DNA from: Burkholderiales bacterium RIFCSPLOWO2_12_FULL_61_40 | Lineage (GTDB): Bacteria > Pseudomonadota > Gammaproteobacteria > Burkholderiales > Burkholderiaceae_C | Assembly (NCBI GenBank): GCA_001770935.1 | Contig: MESI01000017.1 | Location: forward strand, 1-64,000 | DNA length: 64,000 nucleotides | Reading direction: 5' to 3' | Shown here: positions 26,800-36,814 of the stretch, piece by piece | How the letters are laid out: every line of letters starts with the position of its first letter | How positions within the stretch are numbered: the stretch's first letter is position 1 | Position numbers and translations under genes: made by a program | The notes under the pieces: generated by a model | The model's database searches: none | Seen by the model: only the letters and a program-made list of their open reading frames with translations | Told to the model about the DNA's origin: nothing

Positions 26800-28347
26800 A
26801 TGACGGTTCGCCTCAAAATTGCGCTCACCATTTTTCTGACCGGGTTGTTGACGGCGGTAGGGGTGCTGGCCACCGTGGTATTTGCGTTTCAGCGCTTTGA
26901 GCACGAAGCCACCTACTACCGGGCCAGCGCTTTTCTGGAGCGCGTGGTGGCCAAACACAGCGATATGTTCGCCATGCAGGAGCGGTTTCGGGAGGACTTC
27001 AATGGCTTCCTGGGCAACCTGGTCCTGTTCGAACCCGACACGCAGCTCTACCTGCTCGACAGCCAGGGCGCTGTCATCGCGTCTTCCAGCGATATGCCCT
27101 TGCCTAAAGGCTTCAAGGTCGCACTGAAACCTGTGCTGGAAGCCGCTGGGGCTGAACCCATGCCTTATGTGCTGGGCGACGACCCCGAGCGCATGGACGC
27201 CAGCGCCGTGATCGCGGCCCGGGCGCTGCGCCGCACGGTCATCCGCAACGGCCCCGGCGTGGACGGCTACCTGTATGTGGTGAGCCACAAGGCCCGCTTG
27301 CCGCAGGGCGGCCTGGCCGCGCTGCAAAGCACCTTTGCCAAACCCGCGCTGGTTTCGATTTTGGCAGTGCTGGCCCTGGGCACGTTGCTGGCGGCCTGGG
27401 TGACTGCCGCCGTGACCCGGCCGCTGCAACAACTCACCGCCTCGGTGGCCGCTGTCACGCGCCACGGGCTGGAAGACTTCTCGGCGGCACCGGATGCGGT
27501 GGGCGCCGCGCCGTTTGGTCTGGCGCCCACCTCGGCCCAAGACGAATTCGGCCAACTCGGCCAGGGCATACGCAGCATGCTGGCCACCTTGCATGCCCAG
27601 TGGAGCATGCTGCGCCGCCTGGACCACTTCCGCCGCGAAGGCGTCAGCAATTTGTCGCACGATTTGCGCTCCCCCCTGACCGCCACCGCCGCCTGCCTGG
27701 AAACCCTGGAAGGCCGCTGGGCGGGCCATGCCGAGCGCAACGCCGACCGCCAGTTGCTGGAAGTGGCTTTGCGCAACACCCGCAATGCCGCACGGCTGGT
27801 GCAATCCCTGGGCGATCTGGCGCAACTGGACGAACCGGAGTTCAAGCTCAAAACGGAAATGATGGACGTCTCGGAGCTGCTGGACGACGTGGCGCTGCGT
27901 TTCACCGAACGCGCGGCGCGCCAGGGGGTGCATATCGAAGCCTGTCCCAGTGCGGCGGATGCGTCTGTGGCCGACAGTGCAGCAGTGCCGCTGGCCGCCG
28001 TGGATGTGGAGTTGTTTGAACGCGCCCTGGCCAACCTGGTGGACAACGCGCTCAAGGTCTGCCCCGCAGGCGCCAGCATCTGCCTGGACGCCAGTTGCGT
28101 AGGCCACGAAGTGCAGGTCACCGTCAGCGACACCGGCCCCGGCATCGCGCCCGCCGATCTGCCCCACCTGTTCGACCGCTTCTACCAAAGCCGCCACAAC
28201 GTGGCCCCGGCCACCGGCGAAGGCGGCAAAGGCCTGGGCCTGGCCATCGTCAAACGCATCGTCGAACTGCATGCGGGCCGCGTACAGGTGGACAGCGCGC
28301 CGGTGGCGGGGACTCGGGTCACTTTGACGCTGCCGGGTCGGGTGTGA
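26800..28347 (+). CDS. Sensor histidine kinase
   Basis: TM, HAMP-like, 'NLSHDLRSPLTATAACLETLEG', 'VSDTGPGIAPADLPHLFDRFYQ'. Confidence 0.94.
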   Translation: MTVRLKIALTIFLTGLLTAVGVLATVVFAFQRFEHEATYYRASAFLERVVAKHSDMFAMQERFREDFNGFLGNLVLFEPDTQLYLLDSQGAVIASSSDMPLPKGFKVALKPVLEAAGAEPMPYVLGDDPERMDASAVIAARALRRTVIRNGPGVDGYLYVVSHKARLPQGGLAALQSTFAKPALVSILAVLALGTLLAAWVTAAVTRPLQQLTASVAAVTRHGLEDFSAAPDAVGAAPFGLAPTSAQDEFGQLGQGIRSMLATLHAQWSMLRRLDHFRREGVSNLSHDLRSPLTATAACLETLEGRWAGHAERNADRQLLEVALRNTRNAARLVQSLGDLAQLDEPEFKLKTEMMDVSELLDDVALRFTERAARQGVHIEACPSAADASVADSAAVPLAAVDVELFERALANLVDNALKVCPAGASICLDASCVGHEVQVTVSDTGPGIAPADLPHLFDRFYQSRHNVAPATGEGGKGLGLAIVKRIVELHAGRVQVDSAPVAGTRVTLTLPGRV

Positions 28348-28380
28348 GGGGGGAGGGTATTAACGGTGGTTAGGTATCAA

Positions 28381-28434
28381 ATAGGCCTGCAGCCCTGGTG
28401 AAATGTGCGGTAGCCGCTATGAAATATATAGCGA
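28381..28434 (-). repeat. Dispersed repeat family 1, copy D (diverged)
   Basis: ataggcctgcagccctggtgaaatgtgcggtagccgctatgaaatatatagcga. Confidence 0.7.
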
Positions 28435-28580
28435 GTCTTTTTAAAGGGGCCAGGCTCGAATTAAAGGTCGGCATCGCACCAGCCGCCCCTGCTCCCACCC
28501 CTCCCGCGTTCACCATTCCCATAAAAACCAGTGAACTCAACCGTTGCGTTGGGAATGTCATGTCGAACATCATTCAAGTG

Positions 28581-28640
28581 TTGCTATTGTTTATGTAGCT
28601 GCTTGCGCACATTCTGCAAGGGCTACAGGCCCAAACAATC
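28581..28640 (+). repeat. Dispersed repeat family 1, copy C
   Basis: ttgctattgtttatgtagctgcttgcgcacattctgcaagggctacaggcccaaacaatc; abuts the dinG-like stop codon. Confidence 0.85.
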
Positions 28641-28641
28641 C

Positions 28642-30795
28642 CTAAGTCCGGCTGTCCCGCCGCTCCAGCCGGTAGGGCGGCAATCCGGCCAGCATGCGCC
28701 GTCCATAGGTCTGCAGCTGCAGGCGTTTGTCGTAGCAAATCACCTGGGCGCGGTCGTCTTCGGTGCGGATGGCGCGGCCGGTCCATTGCAGCAGCTTGAT
28801 GCCGGTGGCCGGAATCACCAGCTCGTTGAAGGGGTCGCGGCCCACGCTGCGCAGCCATTCGGCGCGCGCCTCGTCCACCGGGTCGGAGGGCGGCGCGAAG
28901 GGCAGTTTGGCGATGCACACCGTTTCGCACAGGGCGCCGGGCAGGTCCAGCCCTTCGCCAAAGGACTGCAGGCCAAAGATGACCGAAGGATTGCCGGACT
29001 CCACCCGCGCCATGTGGGTGGCCAGCAGGCGCGCGCGCGACAGGGTGCCCTGCACCAGCACGGCGTCTTTCAGTGTGTAGGGCAGGGCCTCGGTGGCGGT
29101 GCGCATTTGGGCGCGTGAGGTGAACAGCACCAGCGCACCGCGCTGCACCTGGGCCAGGTCGGCCATCAGCTCGGCCACCATCTCGCGGGTGTAGGCCTCG
29201 GCGTTTTTGGGGTCGGTCTGGGTATGGACCACGGTGAGCGTGCCCTGCGCGGTGTAGTCAAAGGGGCTGGCCACTTCCAGCGCGGTCACGTTCGGGTTGT
29301 TGATTAGTCCGGCTTCCCGCAAAAAGTAGTCAAAGCTGCCGCAGCTGGTGAGCGAGGCCGAGGTCAGCACCGCGCCGCGCGTCTGGCTCCACAAAAACTG
29401 ACGCAGCAGGTCGCCGGGGACGATGGGGCAGGCGTGGGCGGTCAGGGTTAGAAAGCTGCTTTCGCTTTCGGCCTGCAGCCACTTGGCCAGAGGCTGCTCG
29501 CCATGCTCCAGCATCAGCCCGGCGGTGGACACCAGGGCGCCCAGGCGCGGCGCCAGGCCGCCCAGTTGCGCATAGAGCTGGGCGCAAAGCACGGCCTGCG
29601 AGGGGTCCTCCTTGGCCACGGCCTTGACGTCCACACCCAGGGCTTCCAGCACCTTGGACAGGCCCGCGGCCTGCGCGTGGATTTGTGTCACCGGCTCGTG
29701 CAGGGCCTCGGGCAAGACGCCGTGGGCAAAACGCAGGGTGCCGTCCTGCCCACCACCGTCTGCATTTTTTCCGGTCTGGGCCCAGACCAGGTCCATGGCC
29801 ATGCGCGCCAGGGTGGTCAGCACGCCCTTGAGCTGGCTGGTGACGGTTTGCACGTCTTCGCCAATATGCAGGTGCAGTTTGCCGGCCACCTCGTTCAGGG
29901 TTTTGGGCAGTTTGTCCAGCCAGCGCAGGTTGGACAGGTCCATGGCGCTGGAAAATTGGTCGAGCGCCACCGCAGGCAGGTGGTGTGCTTCGTCAAACAC
30001 CACCAGGCAGTTGTCCAGGTCGGGCAGGGTCTTCATGCCCAGCGAGGCCAGCACCAGGTCGTGGTTGGCCACAATGACATTGGCCTCGGCCAGCCGGGTG
30101 CGGGCGTTGTAGTAGCTGCATTCCCGAAAACGCGGGCAGTGGCGCGCGGTGCAGGTGTGGCGCTCGGCGGCCACCCCGGCCCAGTCGCGCGGGTCGGGGG
30201 TGTCACTCAGGGTGTCGCGGTCGCCATCCCATTGGCCTTTGGCCAGCAGGTGGGCCATGGACTCGTAGAGGTGGATGCGGCGCTCTTCAATCGCCTCTTG
30301 CGAGGCGGTGGACGGCAAGGCGGCTGCGGGCAGCTCGTCTTCAAACATGTCGTCGCCGCCGCTACCCGTGCCCACCAGGCGCTCCAGCTTGATCTTGCAC
30401 ACATAGCGCCCGCGCCCCTTGGCCAGGGCGTAGGCAAAGGGGGTGTCCATGCTGGCGGCCAGCGCCGGCAGGTCCTTGGTCATCAGTTGCTCTTGCAGGG
30501 CCACTGTGGCGGTGGAGATCAGCACCCGGGTTTTGCGCTCCAGCGCCATGGCAATGGCGGTGCTGGAGTAGGCGGCGGATTTGCCCACGCCGGTGCCGGC
30601 CTGGATGACGGTGATGGCCTTGTTGGGGTGGGGGTGTTCGCCCAGATCGGCCCGGGACAGGGTGGTGGCAATGCTTTGCGCCATGTCGTGCTGGCCTGGG
30701 CGCGCGCGAAAGCCGGGCGTAGCGCCGACCACGCGTTCAAACGCGTCCAGGGCATGGGCGGCCAGGGCTGCGCTGGCGGGTGTTTCAAAAGTCAA
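28642..30795 (-). CDS. dinG: DinG/XPD-family ATP-dependent DNA helicase
   Basis: 'VIQAGTGVGKSAAYSSTAIAMAL', 'LVVFDEAHHLP', 'FGLQSFGEGLDLPG', Fe-S cysteines. Confidence 0.9.
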   Translation of the reverse strand: MTFETPASAALAAHALDAFERVVGATPGFRARPGQHDMAQSIATTLSRADLGEHPHPNKAITVIQAGTGVGKSAAYSSTAIAMALERKTRVLISTATVALQEQLMTKDLPALAASMDTPFAYALAKGRGRYVCKIKLERLVGTGSGGDDMFEDELPAAALPSTASQEAIEERRIHLYESMAHLLAKGQWDGDRDTLSDTPDPRDWAGVAAERHTCTARHCPRFRECSYYNARTRLAEANVIVANHDLVLASLGMKTLPDLDNCLVVFDEAHHLPAVALDQFSSAMDLSNLRWLDKLPKTLNEVAGKLHLHIGEDVQTVTSQLKGVLTTLARMAMDLVWAQTGKNADGGGQDGTLRFAHGVLPEALHEPVTQIHAQAAGLSKVLEALGVDVKAVAKEDPSQAVLCAQLYAQLGGLAPRLGALVSTAGLMLEHGEQPLAKWLQAESESSFLTLTAHACPIVPGDLLRQFLWSQTRGAVLTSASLTSCGSFDYFLREAGLINNPNVTALEVASPFDYTAQGTLTVVHTQTDPKNAEAYTREMVAELMADLAQVQRGALVLFTSRAQMRTATEALPYTLKDAVLVQGTLSRARLLATHMARVESGNPSVIFGLQSFGEGLDLPGALCETVCIAKLPFAPPSDPVDEARAEWLRSVGRDPFNELVIPATGIKLLQWTGRAIRTEDDRAQVICYDKRLQLQTYGRRMLAGLPPYRLERRDSRT

Positions 30796-30924
30796 GGCAT
30801 TCCAGGGAAGAGGACAGGGGAGCTTGAATATAACGGGTGGCTGCGATAATCGGGCTACCGCGCTACCTCGGGGTACTTACCGTTACGCCGTACGCGCTTT
30901 TTTTACCATACCGGAGTTCTTTGA

Positions 30925-32055
30925 ATGACCACCGTTCACGCCTTGGCGGGCGCTGTTGCGCGCCGCACTTTTTTGAAAAATTCAGCGCTGGCCGGCATGG
31001 CTGCTGCGCTGCCTGCTATCAATTTTGCACAAACGGCGGAGCGCCAGTTCAACCCCCGGCCCGGCCTCTGGCGCACTTTTGAGGTGACCACCCGCGTCGA
31101 TATTGCCCAACCCCAGGGCGTGACCCGTGTCTGGCTGCCGTTGCCCAGCGTCAATAGCGATTGGCAAAAATCCTTGGAGAGTAGTTTCTCCAGCAACGGC
31201 AAAACCGAACTGACAAGCGACGACCGTTATGGTGCACGCATGCTGTACGCGGAGTTTGCGGCCGACGAGGCCCGCCCCTATGTGGAGCTGACCAGCCGCA
31301 TCCAGACCCAGAATCGGGCGCAGAACTGGGCACAAGCCCCCGTGGCCGCGGAAGACGCCGCCACCCTGAAATACTGGATGCAACCCACCAGCCTGCTGCC
31401 CACCGACGGCATTGTGCGCACAACGGCCCAGGAGGCCATTCGCGGCGCCAGCACCGATGCCGAAAAGGCCCAAAAGCTGTTCGACTGGATCGTGGCCAAT
31501 ACCTTTCGCGAGCCCAAGGTGCGCGGCTGTGGCGAAGGCGATATCAAGACCATGCTGGAAACTGGCAACCTGGGTGGCAAATGCGCCGATCTGAACTCTT
31601 TGTTTGTGGGCCTGTGCCGCTCGGTGGGCCTGCCAGCCCGCGATGTGTACGGGATACGCTTGGCGCCCAGCGCCTTTGGCTACAAGGAGCTGGGAGGCAA
31701 CTCCGCCAGCTTGAAGGGCGCGCAGCACTGCCGCGCCGAGGTCTACCTCAAGGGCTACGGCTGGGTCGGTATGGACCCAGCCGACGTGGCCAAAGTGATG
31801 CGTATGGAAACACCGGAGTGGATCAAGACCCCCAAAAATACCATCGTGGCGCCGGTGAACAAGGCCCTGTTTGGCGGCTGGGAAGGCAACTGGATGGCCT
31901 ACAACAGCGCCCACGATGTGGCCTTGCCGCACACTGCGGGTGCGCGTCTGGGTTTTCTCATGTACCCGACGGCGGAAAATGCGGACGGTCGCCTGGACTC
32001 CTATGCGCCGGATGACTTCAAGTACCAGATCAGCGCGAAAGAAATCAAGGTCTGA
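30925..32055 (+). CDS. Transglutaminase-like domain protein (exported)
   Basis: 'MLETGNLGGKCADLNSLFVGLCRSVGLPARDVYGIRLAP' catalytic Cys region; signal-like N-terminus. Confidence 0.9.
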   Translation: MTTVHALAGAVARRTFLKNSALAGMAAALPAINFAQTAERQFNPRPGLWRTFEVTTRVDIAQPQGVTRVWLPLPSVNSDWQKSLESSFSSNGKTELTSDDRYGARMLYAEFAADEARPYVELTSRIQTQNRAQNWAQAPVAAEDAATLKYWMQPTSLLPTDGIVRTTAQEAIRGASTDAEKAQKLFDWIVANTFREPKVRGCGEGDIKTMLETGNLGGKCADLNSLFVGLCRSVGLPARDVYGIRLAPSAFGYKELGGNSASLKGAQHCRAEVYLKGYGWVGMDPADVAKVMRMETPEWIKTPKNTIVAPVNKALFGGWEGNWMAYNSAHDVALPHTAGARLGFLMYPTAENADGRLDSYAPDDFKYQISAKEIKV

Positions 32056-32057
32056 CG

Positions 32058-32276
32058 TTAAAAGTGCGGAGGGAGTTCGTCGCGCAGGTTGCGGGGTGCA
32101 TCCAGCCCCTGCCCAGCGGACTGCTGGCGCAGGTGCTGGACCTCGCGGATCAACATGTCGATGTGCTGCTGCTGGCGGACAATGACCTTGTCCAGCTGGT
32201 CCAGCAGATCTTCCGTGAAGCTGGCCTTGATTTCCAGGTCCGTGAGGCGCTGGTCTGTGGTGTGTGAGGTTTCCAT
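32058..32276 (-). CDS. slyX: SlyX family protein
   Basis: 'QRLTDLEIKASFTEDLLDQLDKVIVRQQQHIDMLIREVQHLRQQ..APRNLRDELPPHF'. Confidence 0.92.
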   Translation of the reverse strand: METSHTTDQRLTDLEIKASFTEDLLDQLDKVIVRQQQHIDMLIREVQHLRQQSAGQGLDAPRNLRDELPPHF

Positions 32277-32348
32277 CCCCCTATTGGACCCGAAATGGGC
32301 AGCCGGACTCGCATGCCTGACGCGAACCCGTGCCGACCTTGTGTATCT

Positions 32349-32921
32349 TTACCTGGATTTTGGAACCCGACCCAGCAGGTAGAACTCGGGGTTGGGCTGC
32401 ATGCCGGACATATTGGCCATGCGGTTGGACAGGCCAAAGAAGGCGGTGATGGCGCCGATGTCCCAGATGTCTTCGTCATTGAAGCCGTGGGCGTGCAAGG
32501 CGGTGAAGTCGGCGTCTTCGACCTGGTCGCTGTGCAGGCAGACTTTCATTGCAAAGTCCAGCATGGCACGCTGGCGCGGCGTAATGTCGGCCTTGCGGTA
32601 GTTGACGGCCACCTGGTCGGCCACCAGCGGTTTCTTTTCGTAAATGCGCAAAATCGCACCGTGCGCCACCACGCAGTACAGGCAGTGGTTGGCGGCGCTG
32701 GTGGTGGTGACAATCATCTCGCGGTCGCCCTTGCTCAGGCTGGAGCCTTCGCGCAGCATCAGGGCATCGTGGTAGGCAAAGAAGGCGCGCCACTCGGCGG
32801 GGCGACGGGCCAACGCCAAAAACACATTGGGGATAAACCCCGATTTTTCTTGCACTTCCAGAATCTTGGCCTGGATGTCTGCGGGTAAATCGTTGATATC
32901 GGGCATGGGGTAGCGTGCCAT
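32349..32921 (-). CDS. Peroxidase-related (AhpD-like/CMD) enzyme
   Basis: 'MIVTTTSAANHCLYCVVAHGAILR' CxxC..H AhpD motif. Confidence 0.9.
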   Translation of the reverse strand: MARYPMPDINDLPADIQAKILEVQEKSGFIPNVFLALARRPAEWRAFFAYHDALMLREGSSLSKGDREMIVTTTSAANHCLYCVVAHGAILRIYEKKPLVADQVAVNYRKADITPRQRAMLDFAMKVCLHSDQVEDADFTALHAHGFNDEDIWDIGAITAFFGLSNRMANMSGMQPNPEFYLLGRVPKSR

Positions 32922-32991
32922 AACGGGTCTCCTGTCGTGGTGGTGCAAACCATTATCCTTCTGGTTCTTATTCCTAGGCACGGAGGCCAAT

Positions 32992-33363
32992 ATGACAACC
33001 CCTTTTGAGCAAGGACTCGCCACACGCAAGCAGGTGATGGGCGAAGACTTTGTGGCGACTGCTCTCGCCAACGCCACACCGTTTACCCAGCCCCTTCAGG
33101 AGCACATCACCCGTGCCGCATGGGGTGATGTGTGGCAGCGTCCGGGGCTGGACCTCAAAACCCGCAGCCTGATCACCGTCGCCATGCTCACGGCCCTGGG
33201 CAAACAAAATGAACTCAAAGGCCATGTGCGCGGCGCCCTGAACAACGGTGCCACGGTGGCCGAGATCCAGGAGGTGTTGTTGCATGCAACCATCTACTGC
33301 GGTGTACCCGCTTCGGTGGAGGCGTTTCGCACGGCCAACGAAGTGGTCAGCGGGACAACTTAG
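32992..33363 (+). CDS. Carboxymuconolactone decarboxylase family protein
   Basis: 'WGDVWQRPGLDLKTRSLITVAMLTALGKQNELKGHVRGALNNGATVAEIQEVLLHATIYCGVPAS'. Confidence 0.92.
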   Translation: MTTPFEQGLATRKQVMGEDFVATALANATPFTQPLQEHITRAAWGDVWQRPGLDLKTRSLITVAMLTALGKQNELKGHVRGALNNGATVAEIQEVLLHATIYCGVPASVEAFRTANEVVSGTT

Positions 33364-33388
33364 GGGGCGAATGGCCTTGCGGCCTTTG

Positions 33389-34498
33389 TTATTGCTTGGC
33401 GCCCAGCGCCATGGCTGCGTCCCGTGAAGCGCTCAGTGCCTGCATGTCGGGTCCACTTTGTGCAGGCCATCCGGCCAGGTGTTGCTGCGTGATGCCGCAC
33501 AGCGCGGTGATCCAGGCGGCATCGTCGTTGAGGCAGGCAATGTAATGGAATTCTTTGCCACCCGCCTTCAAAAAGGCACTGCGGCCTTCCATCGCAATTT
33601 CTTCCAGGGTTTCCAGGCAGTCGCTGGTGAAGCCGGGGCACACCACATCCACCCGGTTGACGCCGGCTTGTGCCATGGCGATCAAGGTAGGCTCGGTGTA
33701 GGGTTCCAGCCATTTGGCACGGCCCAGGCGTGACTGAAACGTCACCTTGAATTGTTCTGGGTTCAGACCCAGAGCGTGGGCCAGCAGGCGCGCCGTCTTG
33801 AAGCACTCGCAGTGGTACGGGTCGCCCAGGGCCAGCGTGCGCTCTGGCACGCCATGAAAGCTCATGACCAATTGATCCGGTCGCCCATGGGCTTGCCAAT
33901 GGCGCTGGATATTGCTGGCCAGTGCCCTGATGTAGCCGGCATCATCGTGGTAACGGTTGACAAACCGGAGTTCGGGAATATTGCGCACCTTGGCAGCCCA
34001 GGCATAGACGGCGTCAAATACGCTGGCGGTGGTGGTGGCGGAATATTGGGGGTATGCGGGAACGACCAGCACACGGGTGACGCCTTCGGCTTTGAGAGCA
34101 TCCAGCTGGGAGCCAATCGATGTCTGTCCATAACGCATGGCGTAACGCACCAGCACCCGCTGTCCGCGTTGGCCCAGCCAACCCTGGAGCAGCTTGGTTT
34201 GTTTCTCGGTCCAGACCTTGAGCGGTGAGCCCTCCGGAGTCCAGATGCTGGCGTATTTCGCAGCCGATTTTGCAGGCCGGAAACGCAAAATAATACCGTG
34301 CAGGATCAGCATCCACAGCAGCCGTGGAATCTCGACGACACGGGCATCGCTCAAAAATTCGGCCAAAAACCGCCGCACGTCGGGCGTCGTGGGTGAGTCG
34401 GGCGTCCCCAGGTTGCAAAACAGTACCGCAGTTTTCGGTGTTTGTCCGTGGACAAAGGGGGGTTCTTTGGCGAAAGCGCCAAGCGTAATTAAAGCCAT
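33389..34498 (-). CDS. hemH: Ferrochelatase
   Basis: '[38 protein letters not shown]', '[24 protein letters not shown]'. Confidence 0.97.
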   Translation of the reverse strand: MALITLGAFAKEPPFVHGQTPKTAVLFCNLGTPDSPTTPDVRRFLAEFLSDARVVEIPRLLWMLILHGIILRFRPAKSAAKYASIWTPEGSPLKVWTEKQTKLLQGWLGQRGQRVLVRYAMRYGQTSIGSQLDALKAEGVTRVLVVPAYPQYSATTTASVFDAVYAWAAKVRNIPELRFVNRYHDDAGYIRALASNIQRHWQAHGRPDQLVMSFHGVPERTLALGDPYHCECFKTARLLAHALGLNPEQFKVTFQSRLGRAKWLEPYTEPTLIAMAQAGVNRVDVVCPGFTSDCLETLEEIAMEGRSAFLKAGGKEFHYIACLNDDAAWITALCGITQQHLAGWPAQSGPDMQALSASRDAAMALGAKQ

Positions 34499-34576
34499 GC
34501 CGTATTCTCCCGCACCTGCGCCGGAGTTTGCCGATTGCCGCGGGCCTGTTGGCTTGTATTTCTGCGAGCCTGACGG

Positions 34577-36295
34577 TCAATGGCGTTTGAAAATCAGCAC
34601 GGTTTCCTCGCGCGCGACGGGGTGGTTCAAGCGTGCGGTCAAATCCCACTGAGATAGGTCAATCACTGAGGGGATAGACATGTCCAATGCTGGCTCCGCC
34701 AGCAACCAGGGGCACGCGGGGGAGGCTTGCAGTGCCTTCAGCGGGAGCTTGCCGTAAAACCGGAGTGCGGCAATGGTCCCTTCTCCGAGTCCTGTGGTTT
34801 CAATACAGGCGGGGGGCGCACCTATAGAGTCGACCGTGCGGTTCACGAGTGAAACATAGCTTTGGGCGTAGTTCAGCAGTGGCATCCACAGGGTCATGAG
34901 GAGTAGCCAGCACAGGCCCGCGCCCCCTGCGGGAAGCACCAGGCTCTTCCAGATGGCTGCGCGGTGCCGACCTACGCGCCATTGCACCAACCAGGCCCAT
35001 GCCAGGGTGGCCGCGACGGCGATGGCAAATGCCAAGGGGGAGAAACGGTCCACGAAGCCGGGGGCCAGGCGTGCCACATTGGCGGCTGGCTGGCTGGGAA
35101 ACCCGGTTTGCATGGCGATCCACACCACCCAAATGGTAAAGCCGCAGCCTGAGAAAAACAGCAGCGTGAACCAGTCAATCAGCGAGGCCATTTGCCGCTT
35201 CAGCGTCGGCAAAGCAAAAGCAGCCAGGCTGGCCAAAGCCGGTAACGCCAGCAACAGGGTCCGATCCGCAGAGCCGGTCGTCAAGGTGGCGACCACACAC
35301 ACCAGGGCAAACCAGGCGGGCAAAGTCAGGTGGCGGCTGATGTGCCGGTTAAAGAGCTGGTGGCGCCAGCGCCAAGTGGTCCACAGGGCCAAAGGCCAGG
35401 CGGGCCAGGTAAACCAGATGAGCAATTGCGCGTAGCCATTCCAGTCTGCCCAGGTGGCGTGTGGCAGTTCAATCTTCCACCGCCACAAATTCAGCGCTAT
35501 GCCCATGGCCGCCACAGCGGCAGTGCACAGCACAATCAGGGTGCTTTCCAGCACTACAGGGGTAAGGGGCCTGGTCTTGGTGGTGTCACTGGCGAGTGAC
35601 CTATCCTGGTCGAAGCCATGGATGACGGCACTGCCTAGCCCAAATAGCACCGCCATTGTCGGTGCGCCTGACAAAGTCAGGCCGCTCAGTCCCAGCACTG
35701 CAGCAAGCGCAGGCCAACCACGGTGGTAGGGCAGTGCGCTCATGGCGTAGTAGAGCAAGGCGGTAAAGCACAGTTGTGCCAAGGCAGGCGTTGTCTCGTG
35801 GGAAAGTTGGGCCAGGCCAAGGCAGGCCATTAACGCGAGCAAGCCGCCATCCGCAATGGCGCGGGCATAGTCAGCGGGAAGTGCCTCTCCCCCAAACGCA
35901 AACGCAACGGGTTGGGCTTGGCGGCTGCGGGCCAGATAATAGGTGCCGTACCAGGTGGAGATCAGGGCCAAGGCCATCATCAGGCCAAACGGAATGCGGG
36001 CTGCAAAATCCAAAGGTATTCCACCCGGAGCCATTTGGATGGCCCAGGCACCCAGCCAATAGGGCAGCAGAGAGGGGTTTTCCAGAGATACGCCCATCAG
36101 GCTCGGCTTGAACCAGCTGGCGGATCCCTGTACCAGTTCACCCATGTAGCCCAGAGCCGCCATGTCGGCGCTTCTCCAGGCATCGCGTCCAACAAACCCG
36201 GACAAAACGTAAGCGGCACAAAACAGCAGCAATACAGAGCGCGGAAAGCGCCGTGCAGCGGCCTGGGTGACGATGGCGGGAGTAGGGTGGTTCAC
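34577..36295 (-). CDS. Glycosyltransferase family 39 / ArnT-like membrane protein
   Basis: Multi-TM protein with 'GFVGRDAWRSADMAALGYMGELVQGSASWFKPSLMG' N-terminus. Confidence 0.75.
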   Translation of the reverse strand: MNHPTPAIVTQAAARRFPRSVLLLFCAAYVLSGFVGRDAWRSADMAALGYMGELVQGSASWFKPSLMGVSLENPSLLPYWLGAWAIQMAPGGIPLDFAARIPFGLMMALALISTWYGTYYLARSRQAQPVAFAFGGEALPADYARAIADGGLLALMACLGLAQLSHETTPALAQLCFTALLYYAMSALPYHRGWPALAAVLGLSGLTLSGAPTMAVLFGLGSAVIHGFDQDRSLASDTTKTRPLTPVVLESTLIVLCTAAVAAMGIALNLWRWKIELPHATWADWNGYAQLLIWFTWPAWPLALWTTWRWRHQLFNRHISRHLTLPAWFALVCVVATLTTGSADRTLLLALPALASLAAFALPTLKRQMASLIDWFTLLFFSGCGFTIWVVWIAMQTGFPSQPAANVARLAPGFVDRFSPLAFAIAVAATLAWAWLVQWRVGRHRAAIWKSLVLPAGGAGLCWLLLMTLWMPLLNYAQSYVSLVNRTVDSIGAPPACIETTGLGEGTIAALRFYGKLPLKALQASPACPWLLAEPALDMSIPSVIDLSQWDLTARLNHPVAREETVLIFKRH

Positions 36296-36321
36296 AATCG
36301 GTAGAAGAAAATCGCGGGTCG

Positions 36322-36358
36322 AAAAAAAAGCAGCACGGAAACCCGAGCTGCTTTTTGG
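36322..36358. terminator. Bidirectional rho-independent terminator
   Basis: aaaaaaaaGCAGCacggaaacccgaGCTGCttttt between the GT39-like gene and rpmE2. Confidence 0.8.
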
Positions 36359-36388
36359 TGACGCTTCAGGCCAAAACCTGAATTTGAA

Positions 36389-36646
36389 TTACTTGGCTGC
36401 AGTCTTGCCGAAACGGTTGCGGAAGCGCTCCACACGGCCGCCCATGTTGTCCACGGATTTTTGTGTACCCGTGTAGAAAGGATGCGACTCGCTGGTGGTA
36501 TCCAGCTTGTACCAAGGCAGCTCACGGCCGTCTTCCATCTTGATCATTTCTTTGGTGTTGGCACAAGAACGGGTCACGAACTTGAATCCGTTGGACATGT
36601 CCTGGAAACAAACTTCGCGGTAGTTGGGGTGAATGCCTTCTTTCAT
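36389..36646 (-). CDS. rpmE2: 50S ribosomal protein L31 type B
   Basis: '[80 protein letters not shown]'. Confidence 0.98.
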   Translation of the reverse strand: MKEGIHPNYREVCFQDMSNGFKFVTRSCANTKEMIKMEDGRELPWYKLDTTSESHPFYTGTQKSVDNMGGRVERFRNRFGKTAAK

Positions 36647-36814
36647 ATTTTCTCCATCAGTAGCAATAGCCGCGTCAGGCCCTCGTGCAAACCTCTGCAC
36701 AATTCAAAACCCGGCGTACTTGTCGCGAAAAGCCTTCAATTATAACCCAGCCCAAATTCACCCCCCTTTGGGGCAGTGCGCCACACCGAGCGGGCAAACG
36801 TGGGGGCAATAATT

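Noticed and set aside
32349-33363. Divergent AhpD-like pair as a novel system
   Set aside because: Both are ordinary CMD/AhpD-like families; simple divergent arrangement is not evidence of a new system
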